Source of the DNA: Candidatus Poribacteria bacterium | GTDB taxonomy: Bacteria > Poribacteria > WGA-4E > PCPOR2b | Assembly (NCBI GenBank): GCA_028819845.1 | Contig: JAPPKS010000023.1 | Span: 157,673 to 221,672 of the forward strand | Direction: 5' to 3' | Length of the DNA stretch: 64,000 nt | Shown here: piece by piece, positions 17,709-25,185 of the stretch | Numbering within the stretch: position 1 is the stretch's first letter | How the letters are laid out: every line of letters starts with the position of its first letter | Notes under the pieces: model-generated | Told to the model about the DNA's origin: nothing | Seen by the model: the letters and a program-made list of their open reading frames with translations, nothing else | Database searches by the model: none | Program-made: the position numbers and the translations under genes

Positions 17709-18635
17709 ATGAAATTGAACGCTGCCGTCAATAAGTTTGAATCTTACCTCGAGACTCAAGACCGCTCCCCCGCAACAATTCAGGGTTACAAATTCGACTT
17801 GAAAATGTTTGTTGAGTTCATACTAGAGGACTATGACGGGGAAATGCCATCCGTTGAGACGCTAGATTTCTCAGACGTTGGCAACTTCAAGCGTCATGCA
17901 ATAGACGCAGGGAAAAAGCCGTCAACAATAAATCGCTATATTATCGCAGTGCGCAAACTCTATAAATACCTAGTAAAAGAGGGCATTGTGAGTGAGAACA
18001 TAGCCGATGACGTTACAAGGCTAAAAGAGGACGCTGCCTCCCCCAAGTGCATAGCAAAAGAGGACATTCGCAAAATTGAACGGGCAATCAAAAAGTCCGC
18101 AAAAATTCGTAACATGGCAATGTTCTCAGTTCTCAAAAATTCGGGGATTCGAGTGTCTGAACTCTGCAACCTGAAGTGGACAGACTATAAACCGACTAAG
18201 GCTTCGGGGGAGGCTACTGCACTGTTGCATATACGGCATGGAAAAGGCAGCAAGTCACGCCTTGCATACCTGAACAGCGAAGGGGTTGGATTCCTACGCA
18301 AATATAGAAAAATTCAGGACGCAAAACGTAACAGAAATCCTATACAAGACAGCGAATATATTTTTGCGTCAACTCATTCCCGCTGCCTAGACAAACCCGT
18401 TACGGAAGTGTCAATTCGCAAAATGCTAAAGTCGTACTGTGAACGCTGCGGGATTGAGACTATCAAGCCGCATGACTTACGGCATACATTCGCAAAAAAT
18501 CTAATTGACGCTGGGAAATCCGTTACAGTCGTTGCCAAGCTGCTAGGACATAGCAACCTCAATATGGTATTCCGCTACACAACCCCAACCGAAGTTGACC
18601 TGTCCGCAGCAGTAGAGGAAATCGCCTGGACATAA
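17709..18635 (+). CDS. Tyrosine recombinase (integrase)
   Basis: A 308-residue site-specific recombinase. The N-terminal core-binding (SAM-like) domain spans about 1-90 (SPATIQGYKFDLKMF; INRYIIAVRKLYKYL). The catalytic domain spans about 115-300 with the full set of residues: Arg148 in NSGIRVSEL, Lys179/182 in HGKGSKSR, His256 and Arg259 in HDLRHTF, His281 in LLGHSN and Tyr290 in FRYTTP. It would cut and rejoin the attachment sites of this element. It resembles XerC/D-type enzymes in size, but lies with capsid genes and away from any dif-like context. The promoter is at 17609 and the terminator at 18657. The ribosome site is AGGGGA. Confidence 0.93.
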   Translation: MKLNAAVNKFESYLETQDRSPATIQGYKFDLKMFVEFILEDYDGEMPSVETLDFSDVGNFKRHAIDAGKKPSTINRYIIAVRKLYKYLVKEGIVSENIADDVTRLKEDAASPKCIAKEDIRKIERAIKKSAKIRNMAMFSVLKNSGIRVSELCNLKWTDYKPTKASGEATALLHIRHGKGSKSRLAYLNSEGVGFLRKYRKIQDAKRNRNPIQDSEYIFASTHSRCLDKPVTEVSIRKMLKSYCERCGIETIKPHDLRHTFAKNLIDAGKSVTVVAKLLGHSNLNMVFRYTTPTEVDLSAAVEEIAWT

Positions 18636-18656
18636 ATTAGCAACCCGAACCCGAAC

Positions 18657-18691
18657 GGGGAGGTGCCTTACCGGTGCCTCCCCTTTTTTTT
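18657..18691 (+). terminator. Intrinsic terminator after the integrase
   Basis: GGGGAGGTGCC and GGTGCCTCCCC form an 11-bp stem with two G-T wobbles, followed by TTTTTTTT. Confidence 0.8.
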
Positions 18692-19003
18692 GCCCATCAC
18701 CGAATTCTACCTGAACACCTCCCGCAGCGTACCCAAAACCCGCCAAATTTAGCCACTGTGGGCAGTTTGAGACTTTTTTGGTGTCCTAATGCCCCAAAAG
18801 CGAGAAATCGTCATGAATACCGCCTAAATTGCCCAAGGTGCAAAAATTAGAGTTTAGGGGGTTGCAATGTTTACGAATTGACGGCAAACCGCACTCGACG
18901 CTTTTTTGCGTGTTAATGTACGATTCGCTTTACATTTCTTCCTGCTGCTGATTATAACTACAGTGACAGCTACACGAATCCGAACACACGGGGAGTGCAA
19001 CTC
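18692..19003. other. Spacer before the HTH gene
   Basis: No gene seen. TTGACGGCAA near 18879 repeats a sequence found in the integrase promoter region, but no matching -10 box was settled. Confidence 0.4.
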
Positions 19004-19207
19004 ATGACAAATAACGATTACAAGTTCATACTTGAGATGACGCTGTTAGGACTATCGAATACGGAAATCGCAGAGAAGCTAGCCGTTAATAAACAGACCA
19101 TCAGCAGAGCACGGAATAGACAACCTTATAGAAAACTCGAGGGCTATCTAGCTGCAGACCTGAGGGCTACTCCGTCATACAAAATCGAACACATAATCGA
19201 GAATTGA
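19004..19207 (+). CDS. Small helix-turn-helix protein
   Basis: A 67-residue protein. LLGLSNTEIAEKLAVNKQTISRARNR (about 12-38) reads as a helix-turn-helix of the sigma-70 region 4/LuxR type, with the usual turn residues. It has no other domain, so it is probably a DNA-binding regulator of the element. ATG 19004 is preferred because GGGGAG lies 8 bases upstream. It lies just before the structured leader of the first capsid gene, which makes control of the capsid genes a fair guess, but no operator can be named. Confidence 0.65.
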   Translation: MTNNDYKFILEMTLLGLSNTEIAEKLAVNKQTISRARNRQPYRKLEGYLAADLRATPSYKIEHIIEN

Positions 19208-19212
19208 AGGGC

Positions 19213-19368
19213 TTGGGGTTAAACCCAAAAAATCTCGTTGTTACCTCCAACGAGTCGGCAGCTTCGTACACTGCCGAAAAGGATTCTCGCTAACGGGGGG
19301 GGATGGGGGTTACGTCATCTTGTCTGTATGCAGCGCAGACAACCTACAATAGACCGCCATCCCCCCCG
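19213..19368 (+). promoter_or_regulatory. Structured leader of the capsid genes
   Basis: Four inverted repeats lie in a row: TTGGG/CCCAA (19213-19228), CTCGTTG/CAACGAG (19234-19254), TCGGCAG/CTGCCGA (19255-19277) and GGGGGGGATGG/CCATCCCCCCC (19296-19367). The last encloses a GTCTG/CAGAC hairpin (about 19322-19340). It ends 29 bases before the capsid start. An RNA control region, a packaging signal or a replication signal are all possible. Confidence 0.5.
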
Positions 19369-19396
19369 CTTTTACAACCGAACAACAGGAGACACA

Positions 19397-20644
19397 ATGA
19401 CAAAAAGAGAGCAATTTTACGAACTATCGCACAAGTACAACATCCCAGCAGAGTTCACGGCATCCGCACTAAGACAGGACATAACGATTTCAGATTTCAA
19501 GGACGCTATTTTAGAACGTCTGCAGCAGGGCAACCTTGACCGAAAAAGCCATAGTACGTTTAGCCTTCGGAGGTTAATTTTAGACAAAGCCGATAACGCA
19601 GCGCTTAGGGATGAAGAGCAGTCCGTAACAGACCGCATAAAAGAGCATAGGCAACCCAATAGCACGTCTAGGGGCATCCCGCTGCCAGCGTCAATTTTGA
19701 GAGAGATTCCAACGGGGAAAAGGGACTTAACGGCAGGGGTTGACAGCGCTGGGGGCTACACAGTCGATGACGAACTGCAAGCGTTAATTTTTCCGCTGGA
19801 TCCGCAAACGCCGATTTTTAATGCTGCTACGAAGGTTGACAGCAAAAGTCCGTACACGATCCCGATAAAACAGACGCCTACAAGCGCTCAGTGGGTTGCT
19901 GAGACGCAAGCCGCATCCGAACAAAATATAGTCTTTAATGCTAAAAACGTAACATCGCATTATTTGCGCAGTTTTACCTCGTACAGCAGAGAGCTACTAT
20001 CGCAGAGTTCAACCGACATTGAGAACCTTGTGAGAGACGATTTGCGCAAGGCGATAATGTTTGGCATAGAGAACAAATTAGCAAACAGCACAGCTGGCAG
20101 TCTCAATAGTCCGCTGGGGCTTGCTAATATGAATCTCAACGAGGTTACATTTACGGCAGCAAACGGGTTGACTTATGAGAACGTTCTCGAGGTTGAGGAG
20201 GCAGTGTTAAATCGTAACGTAGCAGTCCAAAATTCCGAAGGAAATCTACAGTCGGGGGAACGGGGCTATCCGCTGCGCCTGGCATGGGTTGCAAGTCCTA
20301 AAATGCGGAGGCTAATGCGCAAAACACCGCAGCTGCCTAACGGATCAATTCCCATATGGGATACTGGGGACGTTGGCAATGACTCTGTGACAATTCACGG
20401 GGAGGGCAGTCCGAACATGCCAAGAGTCCTAGATTATAGAGCGGAAATCTCAACCGACATCCCCGATGCTCATGCCTATTTCGGCAACTGGAGAGACCTC
20501 GTTTTGAGCACGTTCTCAGGTTTTGATCTGCTAGTCGATCCGTACACGTTAGGACACCAAGGCATCATTAGGGTTTTTGCGTACACATCAATTAACTTTT
20601 TTCTCAGACATACCCAATCCATATCTCGACTCAAGGAGATTTAA
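19397..20644 (+). CDS. HK97-fold major capsid protein 1
   Basis: A 415-residue capsid protein of the HK97 gp5 type. Residues 1 to about 110 look like the scaffold-like delta region (helical and charged, with FSLRRLILDKADNAA). After it come the start of the mature subunit (LTAGVDSAGGYTVDDEL), the axial-type QWVAETQAASEQN, LRSFTSYSRELLSQSS with the spine helix after it, and a C-terminal FDLLVDPYTLGHQGIIRVFAY strand block, as in phage capsids. ATG 19397 is preceded by AGGAGA; the frame extends upstream without a ribosome site. No prohead protease gene is present to remove the delta region. It is 5 bases before the second capsid gene. Confidence 0.88.
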   Translation: MTKREQFYELSHKYNIPAEFTASALRQDITISDFKDAILERLQQGNLDRKSHSTFSLRRLILDKADNAALRDEEQSVTDRIKEHRQPNSTSRGIPLPASILREIPTGKRDLTAGVDSAGGYTVDDELQALIFPLDPQTPIFNAATKVDSKSPYTIPIKQTPTSAQWVAETQAASEQNIVFNAKNVTSHYLRSFTSYSRELLSQSSTDIENLVRDDLRKAIMFGIENKLANSTAGSLNSPLGLANMNLNEVTFTAANGLTYENVLEVEEAVLNRNVAVQNSEGNLQSGERGYPLRLAWVASPKMRRLMRKTPQLPNGSIPIWDTGDVGNDSVTIHGEGSPNMPRVLDYRAEISTDIPDAHAYFGNWRDLVLSTFSGFDLLVDPYTLGHQGIIRVFAYTSINFFLRHTQSISRLKEI

Positions 20645-20649
20645 TTAGC

Positions 20650-21618
20650 ATGAAATACGACTTTAGTTTGTCTCAATATGCAAAGGCTAAAATTGACAAA
20701 GTCGAATACAAATCCAACGCAGTCAATGACTCTGCGGATTTGCTTTACGACAGCATTTCACTTAGGGCTTTGACGGCAGGAACCGAACCCGAACTGATAG
20801 ACAAAAACGTTGACGGTTCAGAGTTCAATAATTTCTATTCGCAGAGTGTCCTATTGAGGTTTGCAACTGTCATCTCAGGACTCAAAACATCCCTCGTATT
20901 GACCAAAAAAACACAATCGGGGACTTTGGTTGCAAACGCAGTAGGGGAGAACGCTGCAAACATTTTTTCACCCGAACAAACGGGGGGATCCGTAACCCTA
21001 AATCCGAAGTTTATTCGAGTGTCAATAGACGTTAGCAAAACGCTGATTATGCAGTCATCCCGTACCCTAGACCAGCTGCTAATAACCGAACTCAGAGACG
21101 CCTTGACGGAGGAGTTAGAACGGCAATTATTCAAGGGTACTAGCAGCAACGAAATAACGGGTATATTCTCGACTGCTAACGTCTCAAAAATTAGCTGGGC
21201 TGGCTTTGCTACATTGACGGGGGATGGTGCATTTGACAAATTGACGGCAGCGGAAAAAACGCTTGGGGAAGCAAAGGTGCCTCCGCCGTTTATTTGGACA
21301 TACAACAGCGCATCCCGTGAACACCTCCGCAAGCTAGGCAAACATTCCGAACCTCTATTAAAAATGGACGCAATCGGGGGGGCTAGAATGCTTGGCTATA
21401 GGGGCTACTCAACCGAACAAATGACAGACGATCAAGTGTACCTACTCAACCCGTCATACTTAATAATCGGCATTTGGAATGAGTCACGGGATGAACGCCT
21501 TGAGGTATTTGTCGATCCGTACACAAAATCGAATCAAGGGCTTGTGTCTATCACCGGTGCTATATATGCTAACGCTGCACTCATTAAACCCGAATCATGT
21601 GTCATATTACACGCTTAA
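20650..21618 (+). CDS. HK97-fold capsid protein 2
   Basis: A 322-residue second capsid-type protein, clearly different from the first. It has no long delta region and reaches the mature-type sequence by residue about 40 (ALTAGTEPELIDKN). It shares with capsid 1 the glycine- and acid-rich loop (GENAANIFSPEQ against AETQAASEQN), a spine helix (ITELRDALTEELERQLFKG) and the closing VDPYTKSNQGLVSITGAIY. Such a pair could form a mixed shell, or one could be a decoration or size-determining variant. AAGGAG precedes the ATG, and the gap to capsid 1 is 5 bases, so both are on one transcript. Confidence 0.82.
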   Translation: MKYDFSLSQYAKAKIDKVEYKSNAVNDSADLLYDSISLRALTAGTEPELIDKNVDGSEFNNFYSQSVLLRFATVISGLKTSLVLTKKTQSGTLVANAVGENAANIFSPEQTGGSVTLNPKFIRVSIDVSKTLIMQSSRTLDQLLITELRDALTEELERQLFKGTSSNEITGIFSTANVSKISWAGFATLTGDGAFDKLTAAEKTLGEAKVPPPFIWTYNSASREHLRKLGKHSEPLLKMDAIGGARMLGYRGYSTEQMTDDQVYLLNPSYLIIGIWNESRDERLEVFVDPYTKSNQGLVSITGAIYANAALIKPESCVILHA

Positions 21619-21891
21619 CCCGAACTATCGCACCTTGGCGAACCTGGTGCGTTTTTGGGCATGTTCTGCGAAGGGTATTATGACACCATCAGGAGGCTAA
21701 ACTGCGAACCTGACCGAACCTCGAGACGATTTCCCCTATGCAAACGGAGGGATGGCTGACGAGGATGGGATGGCTATGAATTTTTCACGGGTCCTTGCTA
21801 GGAAAAGCCAGCGGGTTGCCAATGCCCGCAGTTTACGACATCTGAGGGATTTTTAGCATTCATCCCCAAAACCGCATTACAAACAACCGGC

Positions 21892-21920
21892 TTACAGTTT
21901 TGTAGGCTAAATCGTATAAT
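21892..21920 (+). promoter_or_regulatory. Promoter for the primase-like gene
   Basis: TTACAG (21892-21897), a 17-base spacer and TATAAT (21915-21920). It shares CGTATAATAAA with the integrase promoter. Confidence 0.5.
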
Positions 21921-21938
21921 AAAAGCATCTGTCTTGTC

Positions 21939-21994
21939 CTCTAGGGGGGACGGCTTGACCTTGAGAAAGTCAACCGACTCAACCTCCCCTAGAG
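21939..21994 (+). promoter_or_regulatory. Nested stem-loop before the primase-like gene
   Basis: CTCTAGGGG (21939-21947) pairs with CCCCTAGAG (21986-21994), enclosing a smaller TTGAC/GTCAA hairpin (21955-21973), then TCTCATTTTT. It may be an attenuator or a replication signal. The layout is like that of the capsid leader (outer stem around a small inner hairpin). Confidence 0.5.
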
Positions 21995-22033
21995 TCTCAT
22001 TTTTACAAGGCTAGGTGCTAGACAGGACAGACA

Positions 22034-23224
22034 GTGAACTTTAACCCATCAGTCTCATTATTCCAAAGCGTCAAGTCAACACACTCTAGCAGCATCCCCT
22101 TCCTAGACGTTCTGCAGCGCAACCTTCCGAACTATACCGAACACGAAAAAAACATTTTAGCCTACAGACACGGGGAAATCTCAAAAGAACAGAGAGAGGA
22201 TTTAATACCCGCATATACGCCTTCGGGGGTTGTTGGCAAGCGGAGAGTCCTACTCAACCCGTCCTTGTTGCTGGGGATGGACATTGACAAAAAAATAGCG
22301 AACGTTGACCACCTCGAGAGAGAGATAGCAAGCAATGAATTAACGTTTGCAGTCATGAAGTCGATTTCGGGGAGGGGGCTTGTTGTATTTGTTAGAATTG
22401 ACAGACCAGCCTCGAGACAAAACCATCCCCGCATTGTTGACGCTGCAGCAGCAGAACTTGGGCTTTGTGAACATTTGGATCCAGGGGGGAAGGCGCAGAC
22501 TCAACCTCGATTTTTAAGCCTAACCTCAACGGATGAATTATTCATAAACCATGACTCCCGAATCTATGAGTTCGCAGACGTTCAACCCGAACCTGAAATC
22601 CAAGAGTACTCAACCGAACACATAGACATCCCCGTTAAAATTGTTACGGAAATAATGAGTCGCTGGCTTGACGGCAGATGGTTAAACCATGCAAACGTCC
22701 GCAAACTTTGGGCTGGCAGCGTCAAACGTTACACGGATGAAAAATCCCGTAACGAAGCAGACTTAGCACTATGTAGACACCTAGCGTGGTACCTTTTGGA
22801 CGCTCATGGGGTTGTACTGCCATATTACCTCAATAAATTGAACCTTGGCGATCCTGGTGCGTCCTTGGGGCTAATTATCGATGGTTGCTTTAGGCATTCT
22901 AAACTAATGAGACCGAAATGGGCTATACGCCATGACTATAGGCAGCGAACAATCGGCAGAGCTATCGCCTTAGTTCAAGAGGAGGGGGGCTACGATTACA
23001 CGAAGGCAAATGGTTATAACCCGTTGACCGAACAAGTGCTAGACGTTCTGCAGCAGCACAAACAACCTTTAACCCTCAGGCAAATCCGAATCAAAATAAA
23101 CCGAACAACGAGAGAGGTTGACAATGAAATCCAACGCCTACTCTATGCACACAAAATCAGAGAGATTCGCAGCCGTAAAACTCAAAACAAGCGGAATATA
23201 TTACGTTATACACTTGCAGGTTAA
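22034..23224 (+). CDS. BT4734/VirE-N-like primase-type protein
   Basis: A 396-residue protein. Residues about 60-190 match the BT4734-like (VirE N-terminal) fold of archaeo-eukaryotic-type primases: LLGMDIDKK (Asp83/Asp85, candidate metal ligands), SISGRGLVVFVRID and the late PRFLSLTS. The C-terminal 65 residues (PLTEQVLDVLQQHKQPLTLRQI) look like a winged helix. The usual helicase partner is not visible. It probably acts in replication of the element. GTG at 22034 is the first codon of the frame; the ribosome site is weak. An alternative is a DNA-binding replication initiator without priming activity. Confidence 0.7.
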   Translation: MNFNPSVSLFQSVKSTHSSSIPFLDVLQRNLPNYTEHEKNILAYRHGEISKEQREDLIPAYTPSGVVGKRRVLLNPSLLLGMDIDKKIANVDHLEREIASNELTFAVMKSISGRGLVVFVRIDRPASRQNHPRIVDAAAAELGLCEHLDPGGKAQTQPRFLSLTSTDELFINHDSRIYEFADVQPEPEIQEYSTEHIDIPVKIVTEIMSRWLDGRWLNHANVRKLWAGSVKRYTDEKSRNEADLALCRHLAWYLLDAHGVVLPYYLNKLNLGDPGASLGLIIDGCFRHSKLMRPKWAIRHDYRQRTIGRAIALVQEEGGYDYTKANGYNPLTEQVLDVLQQHKQPLTLRQIRIKINRTTREVDNEIQRLLYAHKIREIRSRKTQNKRNILRYTLAG

Positions 23225-23621
23225 AAGTCGGGTTTCGTTTTATTAAAAGTTCACGCTAACGGAATCCTTAAATCCCATCCAGGCTAGTCTATGACAGGGA
23301 TAACTGGGATTTAGTGGTGTAAGACACACTGGGATGTATTTATCTTTTAAGAGAGAGAGAAAAGAGAGGAAAATAGCAACTTTTCTAACAGCGTCAAATC
23401 ATAACCTTTTACCTAAACTAAACCCGACTTTTACAGCATATAACACGCTGCAGCGCATTAAAATCGAATAAAGGCATTAAACCCGTATTTAATGCAAAAA
23501 ATTACCTGACCTTTAGGGGCTATAAACCCGCACTATGACACAGTCCAGACGGCAGCGGAATCATTTATTGCAAAAATACCGATTTAATGCTAAAATAAAC
23601 GGCAAAAATTGGAGGGCAGCA
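23225..23621. other. Spacer within the element
   Basis: No gene is seen. A purine-rich run (AAGAGAGAGAGAAAAGAGAGG, about 23348-23369) is the only notable feature. Confidence 0.45.
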
Positions 23622-23831
23622 ATGACTTATAACGTCTACCTACAAGACCACAGCGGAATAACAACTCGAGAAGACACTATTGATGCAAAGGATGACAAAC
23701 AGGCAAAGGCAAGGGCTACGACTTGGGCAGACCTCCCCGCAGTTGACAAATGGAGGTCTATACCGACCGCAGGAACCGTATTTAAGCGCAAGCTGGGCTA
23801 TGGATTCAGCGTTCTATTGACTATAATTTAA
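23622..23831 (+). CDS. Small unknown protein of the element
   Basis: 69 residues, starting at ATG 23622 behind GGAGGG. Short strand-rich start (MTYNVYLQDHSG), charged middle (DTIDAKDDKQAKARATTWAD) and a hydrophobic end (FSVLLTII). No family is recognised. The frame extends upstream to 23535, but without a ribosome site. Confidence 0.5.
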   Translation: MTYNVYLQDHSGITTREDTIDAKDDKQAKARATTWADLPAVDKWRSIPTAGTVFKRKLGYGFSVLLTII

Positions 23832-24046
23832 CAGCACTAAAGCGAGGGAAGATTTCAACATGAATATCGAATTGCAAAAAAGAACTGACAGCGCCAACCT
23901 AAAAAATCGAATACAAGTTTCGATATATGCAAAATTTTTTCACTAAAACTAAACACAGTATGGTAAAATATCGTCTATACGCTACACTTTTCAAATATTT
24001 TATGCAAATTGAAAACGAGATAACCACACATGGAGGACATTTGTCA

Positions 24047-24283
24047 ATGCGCCTAATACGCTCGGGCGATAAGCATTTTACGACCCTAACAGGAGTGGCT
24101 GGCATTATCGATTTGTTTGGGACAGAGGGTTACATTTTATACAACCAAATTAAGAGTAAATCCCATCTGCGCACCCGACAGTCTGATTGCGAATCCATTA
24201 AATCAGACTGGGCTAATGTAGGAAATTCTCTGACAATAGCAATACACAAAGCACAGGAGTTGTATGGCTCGCGGAAAGCGTAA
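24047..24283 (+). CDS. Small unknown protein of the element
   Basis: 78 residues, started at ATG 24047 because GGAGGA lies 9 bases upstream; the longer frame (from 23927) has none. LTGVAGIIDLFGTEGYILYNQ is its most distinctive stretch. I recognise no domain. It overlaps the DUF2335 gene by 20 bases in another frame, so the two are probably made from one transcript. Confidence 0.5.
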   Translation: MRLIRSGDKHFTTLTGVAGIIDLFGTEGYILYNQIKSKSHLRTRQSDCESIKSDWANVGNSLTIAIHKAQELYGSRKA

Positions 24284-24692
24284 CTTACAAAACCAACCAA
24301 GCAAACAGCAAAAAGCCGAACTAAGACAGTTACTCGTCGAGTCGTTTGAGCAATATTCTGGGCCAATACCTCATCCACAAGTCATGAAAGATTACCAAGA
24401 AATTTCACCCGACATCGTGGAGCGAATACTAACAATGGCAGAGGAAGAATCTAATTCTAGGCGATTGCTAGAGGAGAGAGTCATAGAAAACTCGCACAAA
24501 CAAATTGTTGGCGGACAACGTGGTGCCCTCATTTTAGGAATTAGCGGATTGGCTGCTGCCGTAGCCATTGCCTATTTCAATCCTTCATGGGGCGGTGCCG
24601 TCGGTATATCTGCAATAGCAAGCCTTATTATATCTCTTGTAGTTAAGCGCAGAAATGATTATTCGCATAACAACAATGGCATCAGTGAATAA
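24264..24692 (+). CDS. DUF2335 membrane protein
   Basis: 142 residues. YSGPIPHPQVMKDYQEISPDIVERILTMAEEESNSRR is the DUF2335 signature (split here over about residues 31-68), followed by two close hydrophobic segments (about 87-105 and 110-127) and a polar tail. The family consists of small predicted membrane proteins, common on mobile elements and of unknown role. Being the last gene of the element, it may act at the host membrane, but nothing shows lysis activity. A terminator follows at 24718. Confidence 0.72.
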   Translation: MARGKRNLQNQPSKQQKAELRQLLVESFEQYSGPIPHPQVMKDYQEISPDIVERILTMAEEESNSRRLLEERVIENSHKQIVGGQRGALILGISGLAAAVAIAYFNPSWGGAVGISAIASLIISLVVKRRNDYSHNNNGISE

Positions 24693-24717
24693 TTAACCCA
24701 TTAGCAACAACTGGGAT

Positions 24718-24747
24718 AGCCGAGGGCATTTAGTTCTCGGCTTTTTT
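24718..24747 (+). terminator. Intrinsic terminator after the DUF2335 gene
   Basis: AGCCGAG (24718-24724) pairs with CTCGGCT (24736-24742), followed by TTTTT. Confidence 0.75.
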
Positions 24748-24938
24748 ATTGAATAGACATCACCCGAAATAGCAATGCAATAGACAAAAAGGCATACTAT
24801 TATCGAAACCTTTTTTTGTTAAAAGCCCCTAGTTTTTTGAAGTTCAAATATAGCCTTAAAGCCGCATGAAACTTATGAAAACTAAGCACTGCCTAAAAAC
24901 CCGCAGACATGTAAAAATCGGCATTTAACCCCAGATAC

Positions 24939-24954
24939 TGCCCATCATCGAAAC
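24939..24954. other. Candidate right attachment site
   Basis: TGCCCATCATCGAAAC differs in one base from the copy at 17485. It forms the left arm of a terminator hairpin, a kind of target some integrases use. Confidence 0.45.
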
Positions 24955-24981
24955 AGGCTTCGATGGTGGGCGTTTTTATTT
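24940..24981 (+). terminator. Intrinsic terminator overlapping the right attachment candidate
   Basis: GCCCATCATCGAA (24940-24952) pairs with TTCGATGGTGGGC (24959-24971) with one wobble pair, then TTTTTATTTT. Confidence 0.75.
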
Positions 24982-25074
24982 TCGGTGAATATCTGTCATA
25001 GCCATTACCATCCATGTGTGCACACGCCGCGTTAGGTGCGGATTCCAACCGAACCTATGGACTGGATGAATACC

Positions 25075-25096
25075 GGTTCGGTTAAGAAACCGAACC
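25075..25096. repeat. Perfect hairpin in the ileS leader
   Basis: GGTTCGGTT (25075-25083) and AACCGAACC (25088-25096) with a 4-base loop. A related GGTGCGGATTCCAACCGAACC lies just upstream, near 25035. It may be a genome repeat of the GGTGCG/CGCACC kind also seen at 17195; it does not have T-box hallmarks. Confidence 0.5.
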
Positions 25097-25185
25097 TGCC
25101 GCAGTGTATAAATCTTCATAGGATTCACTATAGCTTTTGGAAGGTTTTGGACGCTCCAACGGTTTGCGTTAGGGAGGAAGAGCGT

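Larger units (their letters stand above)
21619..22033. other. Spacer with promoter and nested hairpin
   Basis: No gene is supported. It holds the promoter at 21892-21920 and the nested stem at 21939-21994. Confidence 0.5.
24693..25185. other. Right junction region of the element
   Basis: It holds the DUF2335 terminator, an extra ATTATCGAAAC copy (24799-24809), the right attachment candidate (24939-24954) inside a terminator hairpin (24940-24981), and the repeat hairpin 25075-25096 before ileS. No gene is seen. Confidence 0.55.

Noticed and set aside
19295-19310. G-quadruplex in the G run before the capsid gene
   Set aside because: The run is one long G stretch plus one shorter, not four clear tracts, and it pairs perfectly with the C run at 19357, so a hairpin is the simpler reading.
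24980-25185. T-box or other riboswitch before ileS
   Set aside because: The hairpins here are simple and repeat-like; the GGGTGGNACCGCG-type antiterminator of a T-box is not present, and the terminator at 24940 lies near the element end and 200 bases upstream of ileS.
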